A DNA stretch of 64,000 nt, taken from contig NC_092629.1 in assembly GCF_039555335.1 (NCBI RefSeq), positions 33,001,796 through 33,065,795 of the forward strand, read 5' to 3'. Under the pieces are notes generated by a model. It ran no database searches, was not told the DNA's origin, and saw nothing but the letters and a program-made list of their open reading frames with translations. Positions 11,033 to 23,422 of the stretch are shown piece after piece. Positions within the stretch are counted from its first letter, which is position 1. Every line of letters begins with the position of its first letter. The position numbers and the translations under genes were made by a program. Source of the stretch: Amphiura filiformis. Lineage: Eukaryota; Echinodermata; Ophiuroidea; Amphilepidida; Amphiuridae.

Positions 11033-11917
11033 GATTTTCAACGGAGGGCGGTATTTTGTGCCATTTATGACCTTCAAAGACCAGTATTTCCTAAACTGCA
11101 CAACCAAATTGTCTGATTTTGCACAGGATTTTGCTATGAGGGTCTAGATTGAAAAAATTAATACATTATAATTGTTTTTGGAAAAATAGTTTTATTTGAT
11201 GACAAAAAATGATTTTGTGCGCAATTTTTTCATGTGTGACCGTACAAAAATGCTGTATTGACCATCGTTTCGAGCAATAATAATAATTTCCAGAATAAAG
11301 TACTACGACACATATTTCTTCTTCTGATTGTTAATATGGGTATTTAGAAATACTATGAGTTGTTAGTGTAGATACTCTAGAACAAGCAATAATAATTTTA
11401 TTTTTGCATGTATGTACCAGTGATGAATTCAAAAAAATATATAAAATGAACAATGGGATTTTGATTCCTTATCTGAAAACGCACTCTAGAGATAAAGGTA
11501 CTCAAAATTGTAGCCCCAGAAGTGATCTAAAGCATGATGCAGTCATGTCTACAGTAGAATTCACCGCGACCTTTGCAGGACTTAAACCCCATTAAAAGCT
11601 ATTAAACCAAGATAACACTCATTGAAAACAGCTCAACTGATTAAATCAGATCTTCTCTGGTTGTGCACATCTGTCTGTTTTATATGTGCGGTATCGCAAT
11701 GAGCTGGTATTTATAGCTTCAGTTGGGTAACCGATTATAAAGGAAACGCAAGGAAACAATGGTATGTGGACCTTTGTTCACGAAATGAGACAATGGCCTG
11801 CTTTTTGTTAACCAGCATTCTTGAAAATGAGCAACATAATGATTGTTGACTTAACACGGTTTGGAAATAATTTCTTCATATTTTTTGGTGTTATCTGTCG
11901 TTTACATATCCTTCCTA
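11033..11917. other. Gene-free AT-rich stretch
   Basis: I see no gene here. Around 11335-11395 there is a short inverted match to 19945-19990 (sharing GAGTATCTACACTAACAA), pointing to another dispersed repeat. Confidence 0.5.
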
Positions 11918-12134
11918 AGGCTGCGATCACATAGAGGTATACTATTCGGGTATACGGTGCACGTTTTGCAGGTGCACGCGTATAGCTTAAATCGGGCAAG
12001 GCAATTCCCTAGTACCGGGTCACATAAGGCTACGATCACATAGAAGTATACTATTCGGGTATACGGTGCGCGTTTTGCAGGTGCACGCGTATATCTTAAA
12101 TCGGGCAAGGTAATTTCATAGTACCGGGTCACAT
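11918..12134 (+). repeat. Two tandem copies of a 108-bp unit
   Basis: The segment from AAGGCTGCGATCACATAGA to the CCGGGTCACAT end is followed at once by a second, slightly diverged copy. The units share TATACTATTCGGGTATACGG and GCAGGTGCACGCGTATA. Confidence 0.85.
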
Positions 12135-12397
12135 CAGGCACTATTCGAAAAGCCGTATACCTGCGTATAGTATAGTATAGTGGGAATCGTGCGTGCTCGA
12201 TTTTAGTGCAGCGTATACCGTCCTAATTTTAAAACTAAACCATATGTGGGTAAATTCATTTTTTTGTAATAGATGCACTATCTAATTCTGCATATTATGA
12301 CACCTCATTCAATGCAATGTGACCTCAAGAAGTAAAGTTACAAGCATTTGATTAGACGAAGAAAATTGGTAAACTGACCTACAAATGTATACTCGCT

Positions 12398-12521
12398 ATT
12401 AGCTATACGAAATACGCTCATTTGATTCAGGCTGAGTTCACATAGTATACTCCTATATGAACTCAGCCTGATCGAATGAGCGTATTTCGTATAGCGAATA
12501 CCGTATACCGTATACTTCTAT
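12398..12521. repeat. Long hairpin-forming inverted repeat
   Basis: The arm with AGCTATACGAAATACGCTCA and CAGGCTGAGTTCA is followed by its reverse complement across a 10-15-bp loop. The arms are nearly 55 bp. Likely a MITE core. Confidence 0.75.
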
Positions 12522-12533
12522 GTGAACTCAGCC

Positions 12534-12846
12534 TAAAACACCAAAGTACGAATATTTCCACACATCTAAATTAGCTAAAATTTAGGACATGTTACAAAAC
12601 TATATTTTCTAGAATTTTAGAAGAGTACTTTTAATATTGGCCGGTTATTTTTCACACAGCGACGTTAACTAGGCAATGTACTATTACCTATAACATACAC
12701 TAAAACACCAAAGTAAGCATATTTCCAAACATCTAAATTAGCTAAAAATTTAGGACATGTTACAAAACTATATTTTCTAGAATTTTAGAAGAGTACTTTT
12801 AATATCGGCCGGTTATTTTTCACACAGCGACGTTAACTAGGCAAAT
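12534..12846 (+). repeat. Direct duplication of about 146 bp
   Basis: A block starting TAAAACACCAAAGTA and ending GCGACGTTAACTAGGCAA occurs twice, separated by about 20 bp, with few differences. Confidence 0.85.
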
Positions 12847-13859
12847 CCCCACACTTCTAACGTACGCTATTTGTAGAGGTCACGCGTCAATGGGAAGAGC
12901 ACTGTGTATTGTGTATAGGAAAACGGACAGTAACTGCAGTATGGTGCCTATACTAACACCAATAGTATTATAAATTAGTTAAAGGTCCGTGACCCGATCG
13001 ACAGCATCATCCCCCCGATATTTTTCATTGTTGGTGAGGTTTTGGTATCACATGATAGTACTATTTTTCTCATTACTATCCTGAAATTTGACGCTCCAAG
13101 TCGATGTATTTCCGGAGAAATCATGAAACACAGCGGTTTTTACAGGCTACCAGTTTGTAAATACTAAAACTTCTTCGGATTTCTGGGCAGGGAATTAATT
13201 GCGAATCATCAGTCTCCTCAACAGCTACTTTGGTTTAGCGTCATACACATTCTGTGTCATACACATTCTCCCTTTTGTTTGCTGAAGTGGTTTGTTGGTA
13301 ACACTTATTACAATAGGCGCTTAGTTTGAATAAACATGGATTACATCTCTTGGCGATGACCAATGCAATGGGAATTAGGCCTATGTTATGAGCTTTACGC
13401 TAATATTATTAGGGATGACCATCATAATTTCATGTTGCCCCTTTTGCTACAAAAGATTGCTTTCTGGAAAGAACTCATCAACAGAAGTATTTTGGTGGTT
13501 AAATGGTCAAAATCGGTCAAAAACTTTTCGAATTATGAATTTTCAAAGTTTCCCATTCTGACCGGTCATTGGAACGAAATAAATTGACAAAGTCTAAATA
13601 TAGCAATGTGAGCAAAATTGGTATAAGCATATATTTACCTTTTTATATTTCTTTATTTTAATATATATGGAAACATGAAACAAGCATATTGTGAAAGTAT
13701 CAAAGGGGTTTCTTATGAAATGGCACTTTACTAGTCAATAGCATTAAGTATTTCTTCAAACCGAGGCACTGAAATCATGCTTTTAGAAAACATTTGCCAA
13801 AAATCATCCATAATGGCCAAAGTGGCACAAAATCAAAAGTCCAGGTGAACTTTTTTCCA
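12847..13859. other. Gene-free stretch
   Basis: No recognisable gene, RNA or repeat structure was seen. Short open frames lack domain features. Confidence 0.5.
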
Positions 13860-14240
13860 CAACAATATACACTACACATAAGAAAAATACTGATGTACTA
13901 CAAGGGATTTTCAACATAGGAATCCAAACAATCAAGTACCAACATGCACTGCTTTGTCCTGATATCACTTCTGGGGTTTTAACAAAATGTTTAACCTCTA
14001 TTGTGATTGGCAGCAGCATAAGGTATCTCTTTGATAGCTGATAATGCCCAGCCATTCAGCAAGTGGCTAATAACAGACCTTGATAGGCTTGAATGAATAC
14101 TGTCATGTGCTACAAAACCATCACACTCCAGGGCCTGGTCACTCTATATGCTACTGGGAGCACAGTACTTTAACAATGGAGTGAAAGACTCATTATTGAT
14201 TAGGCGCGTATTTTAAAAGTACAGCTCCTGTGCGTGTATA
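13860..14240 (+). repeat. Dispersed repeat, uninterrupted copy
   Basis: This 380-bp sequence matches 33526-33628 plus 34528-34811. The second copy is split by a palindromic MITE, so this one shows the empty site. No coding function is seen. Confidence 0.8.
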
Positions 14241-14562
14241 GCAGCAAGTCAGTGCAGATGGTATAAATATAAGAAAATGTTTAGGGTTAAGATCAGGTGA
14301 ATAATACAACAAATGAGCATGAAACTTCACATTTATGTTCCATTACTCGTTGATGGTCGATAAACGTCCCAATAAATCGGACTTAGTCACCGGTCAGTTC
14401 TACAGCATAGATATCCATGGCTAACGATGGTTAACTATGGAAACATGTTAAAGGACATCAAGAAAATTTTCTAAGTTATTTATTTTGAGCTCTTTCGAGA
14501 CGAGTAATGGATATATTCTGTAGATTTAGGTTTTGTCTGTGACTGCTAATGTGAGGCCGTCG

Positions 14563-15345
14563 TAGGTCGTACGGGGCTCAAACTCGGTGGGTGGGTGTAG
14601 TTCTGTCCTGGCAAGAAGAAGTTTATGTTCGTTAAGTCATCCGACCCCAGGGCCCCCTCCCAGGGGTCATTTGAGGTCAAATGACTAAAAACTGCCATAT
14701 GGGCATGAAACTAGGTCCTACGGGACTCAAACTCGGTGGGTGGGTGTAGTTCTGTCCTGGCAAGAAGATGTTTATGTTCGTTAAGTCATCCGACCCCGGG
14801 CCCCCTCCCAGGGGTCATTTGAGGTAAAATGACTAAAAACTGTCATATGGGCATGAAACTAGGTCGTACGGGGCTCAAACTCGGTGGGTGGGTGTAGTTC
14901 TGTCCTGTCAAGAAGATGTTTATGCTCGTTTTAAAGTCATCTGACACCGGGGTCCGCTCCCAGGGGTCATCTGAGGTCAAATTACTAAAAAGTGTCGTAT
15001 GGGCATGAAACTTGGTAGGTACAGTCAACATTTAAAACAACATTTTTTGAAGGTCATTTTGGGGTCATCCAAGGTCACCACGGTCATCTGAGGTCAAATT
15101 AGTAAAAACTCATATATGGGCATGAAACTTGGTGGGTACAGTCAACATTTAGAGTTATAAGTTTAGATCATTTTGGGGTCATCCAAGGTCACCCAGGGGT
15201 CATCTGAGGTCAAATTACTAAAACTGTCGTATGGGCATGAAACTTGGTGGGTACAGTCAACATTTAGAGCCAAATTTTTAGAAGGTCATTTTGGGGTCGC
15301 CAGGGGTCATCTGAGGTCAAATTAGTAAAAACTGTCATATGGACA
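14563..15345 (+). repeat. Tandem repeat, about 150-bp then shorter units
   Basis: Units starting near 14563, 14713 and 14862 share CTCAAACTCGGTGGGTGGGT and a GGGGTCATTTGAGGTCAAAT tail. From about 15010 the units become shorter and share GGTGGGTACAGTCAACATTT and GGTCATTTTGGGGTC. The array is degenerate and non-coding. Confidence 0.85.
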
Positions 15346-15525
15346 TGTCACCATCAGCCTGGTAATCGCGCCCAGCCGAGAACCGCCAAATATGGTAACC
15401 GCCTAGTCTATTTTAAAACTGATGCATCAATGACTATGTTCATCATGTCATTATTGTATCATTCTCACATACATTAGGAAATGAATTTGGAGAATAGAGG
15501 CCTTGCATGTGACATATCATCCCGT

Positions 15526-15676
15526 AAATATGGCGGACTACTCAAATGCATTCAACAAAAGCATGATTGCAATCAAATAGGTTGATGACAACATTTGATT
15601 GAATAACTACGGTGAAGGGACACCGGCTCAAATCCTTTGTTTGGAGCCAATCGATAATTTCATGCAGGGCCTCTAT
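15526..15676 (+). repeat. Dispersed repeat, short copy
   Basis: It shares long runs with 22560-22773, including CTCAAATGCATTCAACAAAA and ATTTCATGCAGGGCCTCTAT. The 22.6k copy has two extra internal segments. The rest of 15346-16123 holds nothing I recognise. Confidence 0.75.
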
Positions 15677-16123
15677 ACTTTCTGTTAATAAAATACTATG
15701 CTGACCTCACACTCCAGTAATTTCAGATCATTGAGCTCAGTAATACATCAAAGAATGTCTTCCAATTCATGAAAACAAATAGATAATCTGCATATCGGAT
15801 TAAAAGCTTGAGGCATTTCAATTGCAAGGCCCATTACTTATACACCAACAACAACATAGGCCTACAAGTGTATATAATGTAGCATGTGCACACATTATCA
15901 TGTTGTGGATGGGGAATCAAGCTGCAGTGCCTACCCATTCCCAAATAAATGCAGTGACCAACCGGTGTTCACTCATGATTGACGTACTGATCATTATGTA
16001 TGATTTAAACTTAAAGGTTTTGGCAATTTGGGAGGGGGTGGGTTCAAAATGACCCCATAGGATTATACGGGGGTAAAAATTTCAAATTGCTCAAATACCC
16101 CTTTCAAATATATCAAATTATTT

Positions 16124-16230
16124 AAATAAATAAATGAATGAATGAATGAATGAATGAATGAATGAATGAATGAATGAATGAATGAATGAATGAATGAATG
16201 AATGAATGAATGAATGAATAAATAAATAAA
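16124..16230 (+). repeat. (AATG)n microsatellite
   Basis: About 100 bp of GAATGAAT units run here. Reverse-strand HSFIHSFI frames are repeat translations. Confidence 0.95.
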
Positions 16231-16280
16231 TGAAAAAAAATTGAACAAATTGTAGCGTAGCATTATAATCATAATAACCA

Positions 16281-16354
16281 TTGCTGGCAGGCGGATTCGA
16301 ACCAACGATATTGACATTACCAGTCTGATGCTCTAACACTGAGCTATGCCATCA
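16281..16354 (-). repeat. tRNA-like segment
   Basis: On the minus strand, GATGGCATAGCTCAGTG (A box) and GGTTCGAATCC (B box) occur with 3' GCCTGCCA. The anticodon loop would read GGT (Thr type), but the anticodon stem has mismatches, so a pseudo-tRNA or SINE head is more likely than a working gene. Confidence 0.45.
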
Positions 16355-16624
16355 TCTAGTAATGAGGGTCGAGTTTTTAGCGTATACAGTGTTTGTCTGT
16401 GAAAATGCCGCCTTGTGAAATAAATAAATATAAAGTCTCAATTTTTAATTTAAATTTATTTGATAATTTTCTAACCTATATTTTCTTTAGAGCAGGGACA
16501 AATATTTCCCTTTTATCCAATTTGGCCGCTAAATAAGAATCTACTTCTTTTATTACTGATTTAATTCCGCGATTTGTTCCATTCAGCAATATCAAAGATT
16601 AATGTCAAGCAACTCACGACAGAT

Positions 16625-16705
16625 ATTTAGTTGGCTTAGTGGTTTTGCACAGTGATTTTTAACCGGGAGGTACCGAGATCGATTCCCACCTCTGCCTGCA
16701 ATTTT
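16625..16705 (+). repeat. tRNA-like segment
   Basis: A box TGGCTTAGTGG and B box GATCGATTCCC are followed by CACCTCTGCC and a T-run. The acceptor stem is not convincing. Confidence 0.4.
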
Positions 16706-16756
16706 TTTTCAAGACTGGGAAATAATAACCTGACATTCGCCGCTGACATTCGTACT

Positions 16757-17065
16757 GCAGAAGCGGAGTTGTAACTTGTTAAACTTTGCTCCTTCCGTAA
16801 AAGGGTACATTATTTTGGCACTACATTATTTCTTTTTTTCCACATTGCTGGTAGGCCCCTATTAAATATCAAATGGTCATAATTGGCGGTCACTTCAAAT
16901 CATCGCCAACTGAACGAGGTTCAGGAATGTACTCTCATTGTTAATTGTTGGTTAATCCACCACTTGAACAGGACTTAACCAAAGCAAACAAAGACTTAAG
17001 CTTTTTTACGAATGCTATACATAAGTATAAGCTTATTATCCTCTTCAACAGTAGGATTAAAGATT
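16757..17065 (+). repeat. Dispersed repeat, second copy
   Basis: It matches 10568-10890 in the same orientation, sharing GGTCATAATTGGCGGTCA-like and CCACTTGAACAGGA segments. Confidence 0.75.
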
Positions 17066-17484
17066 GGTGCTTGACTGGAATTACGTGCTAGTGTCATTGG
17101 TTATTGTTAAAAGGCAATAAGGTGTGTAATTGCAATATTTCCTCTGAATAGGAAAGACTCTCTACATCGAACCATGGATGCTGGTGGTTCGAATTAAGCC
17201 CGATCCTGACTCCACTTCGCAGCGGTATGCGATGCTGCGATGCTTTTCAAACATCTCAGCATCCAGCGATGAAATTAAAATGTACAGGTGGAGTCAGTAT
17301 CGGGCTTTAGGAATAAAAACCCAATTCGAAATGATGCGCTTGAGAATTCAACAATATAAATAATGGTAGCTCTATTATAATACACATTAATGATAAAATT
17401 CCAAAATATAATACTGTTTTCTGTCTTTGCTTGTCACGTGGTAGCGATTATATTTTTAAATAAGTTTCAAATGAATAACAACAA

Positions 17485-17665
17485 GACAAGTGGCCGAGTG
17501 GTCTAAGGCGCTAGGCTCATAGAGTACTAAGCGTTGCGCCGTGAGTTCGAACCCCGCCTCTGCCAAACTTTAAAAGAAGTAAATTAAAATTTGACTTTTT
17601 TAATTTCATATTTGGGAAATGTGACTGGGAGAATTTATGTATGGTGTGGAGTGGTGTGATAGGGC
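17485..17665 (+). mobile_element. tRNA-derived SINE
   Basis: The head has GTGGCCGAGTGGTCTAAGGC (Leu/Ser-type A box) and GAGTTCGAACCCC (B box). A unique tail follows, containing AATTTCATATTTGGGAAATG and GGGAGAATTTATGTATGG. The tail and B box are repeated inverted at 33331-33463, which shows this is an amplified element and not a tRNA gene. Confidence 0.75.
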
Positions 17666-18450
17666 ATGTACTTTAACTGGCCGGCGCGGTCCGGTGACTA
17701 AGTCTTTATTGGGCGTTTTATCGGCAGTCAACGAGTAATGAGAAAGGTGTCTATTCGAAAGGTGTTTGGAAATTCCAAAGGGAAGCTGGTGATTTAATTT
17801 TTAACTCGAGTGTGACTCGAGATCTACTTGTCCGTTTTTTTCCTTTTTACAGAGGGTATGATAGAGGTAATAACAACAACTCTGCCAAATTACAGCTCAG
17901 TAGGTCAAGGTGTTCACCTGATCTTTTCATCTGAATATTTTGTGCCATTCTGAGCAGTGCTGCACTGGGCCACTGGCAATTAAGCGCACTGTGGCGATGG
18001 ACCAATTTTGACTCACACTTACAGAAAAACCAAATAAGTTATGATGCTGTAATTTGCAGGATAGTTACAAAACATAATTGGCATTAACATCTCCAATTTT
18101 TACAGAAAAATTATGAAAAATAAAAGAATGAGCTCAATTTAGAAATGTCTGTGCAAGCAGTGCACAGTTGAGCTCCCTGCATGTCTATGGGAGTGTTCTA
18201 ATCAAGTTGATGGTTCATTGGTCATCCCTAATATTATACTTCTAAACATGTTTCAATTAAATATTCTTGTGATATGCCTATATTATTGTCCCGGATTATT
18301 ATAATAAAAGCTCAATTATTATTCCAGTAAACGTCAGCTTTGTCAATTTTATATTTCCATCAGGACACAAGCCCATTTTATCTGTTTGCTCTCCCTAGCC
18401 CCCCCCACCACCACCATCACCACCTCTCCATATCATCCCCTCCCTCCATC
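17666..18450. other. Gene-free stretch
   Basis: No gene or clear element recognised. A C-rich low-complexity patch lies at about 18400-18450. Confidence 0.5.
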
Positions 18451-18483
18451 CATGGAAATAGTAGATAAACTACTATATCCATG
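18451..18483. mobile_element. 33-bp remnant of the CATGG-ended transposon family
   Basis: The segment begins CATGGAAATAGTAGAT and ends CTACTATATCCATG, so both ends match the termini of the 909-bp element at 23423-24331. It is bounded by a perfect 7-bp duplication CTCCATC (18444-18450 and 18484-18490). It is therefore an extreme internal-deletion form of that family. Confidence 0.75.
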
Positions 18484-18490
18484 CTCCATC

Positions 18491-20256
18491 TATTCATCTA
18501 TCCTCACTTTCCCACTCCCCAGTGGCGTTGCCAGGAGTTTTCTTTTAGGAGGGCAAAGACTCCTCTTTGCATTCTGATCGAATTAAATATATCTCCCCGA
18601 ATGATCCTTATTTTGTTCTTTAAAAACTCCCAGAATTTTGAATTTCAACCAACATATTTCTGGATGCTCCTTTTCTGACATTCTTATTTTTTGTAACAAA
18701 TAGGCCTCCTCTTTTAATAATGAATAATTTGGTTGACATACAATACCCATAGGCCTATAATATGCGTATAATAGCGTGGCACATGTTAGACCAGCTTTCT
18801 GCTGAATTGGGGTACATAATATAGGCCTAAACGAATAAAATAATAATTAAATAAAATACCTGAACAGTACAAACATATTTGGTTATATAGAGGTGTAATT
18901 ATAAGACACGCAACGTTGTAAAAAAATGTTCACAGTAGCTGCAATTCGCAGAAGTTCACTACACTGCTGGGTCCCGTAAAATCAGTCCATTTTACTGGAA
19001 CTTAATCCCCTTGGCGTTGAAGTCAAGCCAAAAACTTGGTTCCGCAAGCTGATTTGGTGTACGTCATGAGCACACACAAATGTATATATCAAGTGTGACG
19101 TTTGGAACAAAATTTATTTTGATCTAATTCAATCAGTAATTTTAGCATCATGTGGCATGTTTTTACCCAAACCAAATTAGATTTCCAATAATTGGTCTAT
19201 TAACTAGACAATACATAAGTGGTAATTATGTAGTCTATGAGGAAATATGCAAACCATTGTTTTAATTATGACGTATTTTCATCATAATTTACGGCACACT
19301 ATAGATTCTGGCGTTAACTTTAACTTCAAGCGGCTTTAATGGCAGAGTGGTTTTGAATACATAATCCTCTATAATCCTCTAGACGTTAAAGTTAAAGTTA
19401 AAGTAACTCCATTTCGCAAGCTCTCTAATGTCGTCATACGAACGGGAATTGTTATTGTTGTTGCTTGCCTGCCCAGAATGCAATTCACATATACCAAGGT
19501 ATTGGATTGCAAATTTGGCTATTCACATTTACGCTGAAAATGCTCTCGTTTTCTCACAAAGCAGCATAAAGGGGGCGATATTTGATATTATTATGTAATT
19601 TTAAAGACAATCCATATCCAAAACCAATAGGGTTACCCCCCTTTAACATTCCTATTCCTTGTATGGAGATATCGTGTGAGATAGGAAACATGGCAACAAT
19701 ATTGTTTGTATTTGGAAACCATTTTGAATGTGCTTCCTTACAGATCTTTCCTGCTCACTTTCCGTTGTTACATTGAACGTTGAGTATCATATCTTGCAAA
19801 AATGTTTGTAAACCGAATGGGTCTGACCGCTGAAATTACCACTTTATGACCTAATAGCCCATTTCATGGGTTTCGTTGGCCGGTTTCAAAACGCCCTCTA
19901 GAGAAAAATGTACCGTAAAATTTGAGTCCACCCCGCCCTCTAACATTGTTCTAGAGTATCTACACTAACAACCCATAGTATCAAAGAATGGTGATTTTGA
20001 CTATTGAATGAACTGGCAATTAATTTCTCGCATGAGATAGTATCCAATCCAACACCATTTTGTGATATTATTTTGGCAGCCATTTTGAAATGTTTTTGAG
20101 CTTTCAGAACGTCCGGCTTTACGTTGTACTGACCGTTGATTATATATCCGTCAAAATATTTACAACTTGAATGGATCTAAACTATTATAAAATAAGTACT
20201 TTATCCTATTGTCCCATAAATGCATTTTGATGGCCAGTTTTGAAAACGCTCTTTAG
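18491..20256. other. Gene-free stretch
   Basis: No gene recognised. A lone CAGTGGCGTTGCCAGG at about 18520 resembles the end of hAT-type MITEs seen at 38120 and 40403, but no partner end was found. A GTTAAAGTTAAAG-type short inverted repeat lies at 19311-19402. Confidence 0.45.
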
Positions 20257-20264
20257 CTAAAAAC

Positions 20265-20568
20265 CCCGGGGGGATCACTCACATAAATGGTCTGTACGCA
20301 TGCGTGACCAAAAAAAACAAGGAAAAGGGTGTGTTTTTTTAGGCAAGGCAAGTTACGCGAGTGACGCATTTTTGGTAAATTACGAGTCCAAAAAGGGTCC
20401 ATTTTTTTATATTTTTACTAGCCAAAAAACTCATTTGGGGGTAAATTTTATATTGAATTACCTTATTAAGGGCCTAAATTTGCTGGTAGGGTAAAACTCG
20501 TTTAGGGGGTGTTTTAAAAAAATTTGGTCACGCATGCGTACACTATCATACTTGAGTGGCCCCCCGGG
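20265..20568. mobile_element. 304-bp MITE with CCCGGGGGG ends
   Basis: It starts CCCGGGGGGATCACTCA and ends GAGTGGCCCCCCGGG, with GTACGCATGCGTGACC-type inverted segments just inside. A perfect 8-bp duplication CTAAAAAC flanks it (20257-20264 and 20569-20576). Non-coding. Confidence 0.85.
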
Positions 20569-21088
20569 CTAAAAACATACCCTACAATTATAGTCAACTA
20601 CCACCCCCCCCAGTGAGCAGTCTATACAACCCATGGTATCAAAGATTGGTAGACATGGGTTTGTAAATCAAAACCCCTTGCTGTTAGACTAGTTCTTATT
20701 TAAACATTTTATTCGTTTAGATCACAGCCTGTCTTTAATGCAGAACACACAAAAAAAAATCATGCCTTCCCACGATATGTGAAACCTTAAACTCTAGAAA
20801 TCTACTAAGAATCTACACATGTGGATAATAGTGGAGGCCAAAATATTTACACAGGGACCGTGTATAAAGGGACTGGGAACTGGCTATATAGGCAGGTCCA
20901 TCCCAGGAAAACAACTAACATCGTTCGCTACCAGAACCATTCATATGCTGCTTGGGTTAATAGGATAAAAAGACGCCCACGGGCCACCTCGATTTTTTCC
21001 TGAATCCAAGGTAGCGGCCAAAAAATCCCCTGTTATGGAACTATTTTAGTTTACATTCAAATTATATACAGATATCGTTTAACAAATG
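20569..21088. other. Gene-free stretch
   Basis: Nothing recognisable beyond a short patch near 20630 that resembles 19975 (both contain TATCAAAGA-TGG). Confidence 0.45.
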
Positions 21089-21102
21089 TGCACAACAAGT
21101 TC

Positions 21103-21910
21103 ATTTCATTCATTCATTCATTCATTCATATTTTATTTCCATAAAAATCAAAGATATTACATAAAAAATAATAAATAAACACGGTACATATGGAGGAAAA
21201 GGCTGTAAGACCAAAAAGGTCTGAAAGTTAGCCTTTCCCTGAAATCAAATGAAATTAACAAAATAAATCAACATCACATAACATAACCAAAAGACAAGGG
21301 AGGGGGGGTGCTCACGGAAAAGATTAATTATATATAGAGATCAGTTTTGTTTTGAATTGATTGCGGAAATGTTTAACAGATTTTGAAGCTTTCAGATTTT
21401 TATCTAAAGAATTCCAAAGAATGGGACCTCTTGTACGTATGGCATGATCAGAAAAGACTCTTATTTTTGGTTAGATTTAGGTCATTTACATATCGTGTCT
21501 TGTAGTTATGTATGTCAGAACGTTTGGTAAAATAATTATCAAATGAACAGGGCAGCTCATTTATTATATTTTAATATGTTATAATTAGCAAACAATGGTG
21601 TTGTGTGGTCTCTATAGTGAACGTTTGCCACTGTTCTAATAGCCCATTTTTTAATTTGTACAATTTTATTTAAGTAAGTTTTACATGTATTTCCCCATAA
21701 AAGTACTCCATAATTTAAATAAGGTAATATTAACGTACAATAAAGTGTAAATAAAATACGACTTGGAACAAAATGTTTCAATTTATTCATGACACCAACA
21801 TTTCTTGAAATTGTTCTAGATACGCAATCTATGTGACATTTCCAAGTGAGACATACATCTATTAGCACACCAAGGAATTTAGTTTGATGCACTCTTTCTA
21901 AAGTCAAGAA
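21103..21910 (-). mobile_element. CR1/L2-like non-LTR element, 5'-truncated
   Basis: On the minus strand an RT C-terminal region is followed by a 3' UTR and a (TGAA)n tail at 21103-21128. Only the 3' third of the element is present, as usual for target-primed insertion. A hairpin-like palindromic patch AGACCTTTTTGGTCT lies in the 3' UTR. Confidence 0.75.
21557..21907 (-). pseudogene. RT C-terminal fragment of a non-LTR element
   Basis: The frame reads HQTKFLGVLIDVCLTWKCHI, VMNKLKHFVPSRILFTLY, LPYLNYGVLLWGN and IVQIKKWAIRTVANV. This is the region after the catalytic domain in CR1/L2/Jockey-type RTs. The YADD core is absent. It stops at 21557 in an AT-rich sequence. About 116 codons remain of the several hundred expected. 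Confidence 0.8.
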
Positions 21911-22559
21911 ATTGGTAATACATTAAATGATGCACCTGTAATTTTTAAACAGAATTACACCATTTGTGCTACAATGCGCTAATAATATAATTTTACTTCT
22001 AAGCATAATAGGCTAATGCAATGGAGCACTAGACCCAGGTGGTGGATGACATGATCGAGCCGGCAACTTGTGAAACCGCCCGGCCGTATGACATTTTCAA
22101 TATACTTGGTTAGTTTTGTGGGGTTCATTGTCGAACCCCAACGGTTTTAGCTTGTATTTATTAAAAACCTCGCGTCGAGGTTTTGCCAAGTTTTAAAAAA
22201 TAACGGTTACTTAATGAAATAACGGTTAGTTCATGAAAAAGAAGAAGTGAAGTTTAGCAAAACGCGACGAGGTTTATTTACCCGTAAGAGAGCTCTATTG
22301 TTCCGCTATTGTATCCACTATTGTATTCTATTCATAAAAGCTACTGCAAGAATCGCGGCAATCCCTGATCTTGCAGGTGTCTACCGCCGGCGTTTCGCAT
22401 TTATTAACATTCAAAATGATCCCATACTCTTACATTTATAGACTTATTCCCGCTTTTTATATAATATTCAGAAATTGCAATTATGAAAACTACAAATTTT
22501 GAAAGTGAAAATATATTACCATCGAAAATATATCATACTTAAATTCTATAGAATTAAAT
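21911..22559. other. Gene-free stretch
   Basis: No gene recognised. A GGGGTTCATTGTCGAACCCC stem occurs near 22120-22140. Confidence 0.45.
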
Positions 22560-22773
22560 AAATATGGCAGACTACTCAAATGCATTCAACAAAAGCATGA
22601 TTGCAATCTACCGTGACAGTTCGTCTCACACACATAACCCTGCACTACGATCAAATAGGTTGATGACAACATTTGATTGAATGGACTGTACTCCGCCATA
22701 ACTACGATGAAGGACACCGGTTCAAATTCTTTGTTTGGAGCCAATCAATAATTTCATGCAGGGCCTCTATAGA
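22560..22773 (+). repeat. Dispersed repeat, long copy
   Basis: Longer version of 15526-15676 with two internal segments absent there. From 22774 to 23415 nothing is recognised. Confidence 0.75.
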
Positions 22774-23422
22774 TACCCAACCCAGAAGTGCCCATTTATT
22801 TTCTAATTTTTTGTAATCGCGCCCAAATATCCCCGCAAATATCTTATACCAGGAGGGTGAAAGTGCATAGGAACAATGCCGGAAACTACGTCACGCTATT
22901 GTTCGACCTAGGCTACATATTTTTAACGCATGCGTGTTCGTCAATACAGCTTTAGACTCCTCCACCTTCGCAACACGGTACGTGGAGTGACTGGAATCAC
23001 ACTGACGGCGGAGGAGAATACTAGCTGGTCAAACAGTTTAATTCTATCAAGCATATAATACCTAAACAATCATCGTCATTTGATCTATTTACTCACAGAA
23101 TATATTGTATACTCAAAATATAATTTTAAAATAGTAAACCTGTTAACTTATATATTTGTGTACTAACATATAAGGACACGTGATGTCGAAGACAAAATGG
23201 CCGCTAATCCGCCTATTGTGAGACCTAGGATACATATTTCGAAAGAGGGCAGCAGACTAGGATGCCTATCCCTTTGTCTATTATTCCTGCTTATACACGG
23301 TTTTATTGATTCATTTTGGGCATTTCAAAAGTTAGAAGTCGTCAAAAATGGCAACATCCATTGATAGCAATGGTTGAGTAAACATTGTCTAAACACTAGA
23401 TAAAAAGACAGCTTTGTACTAC

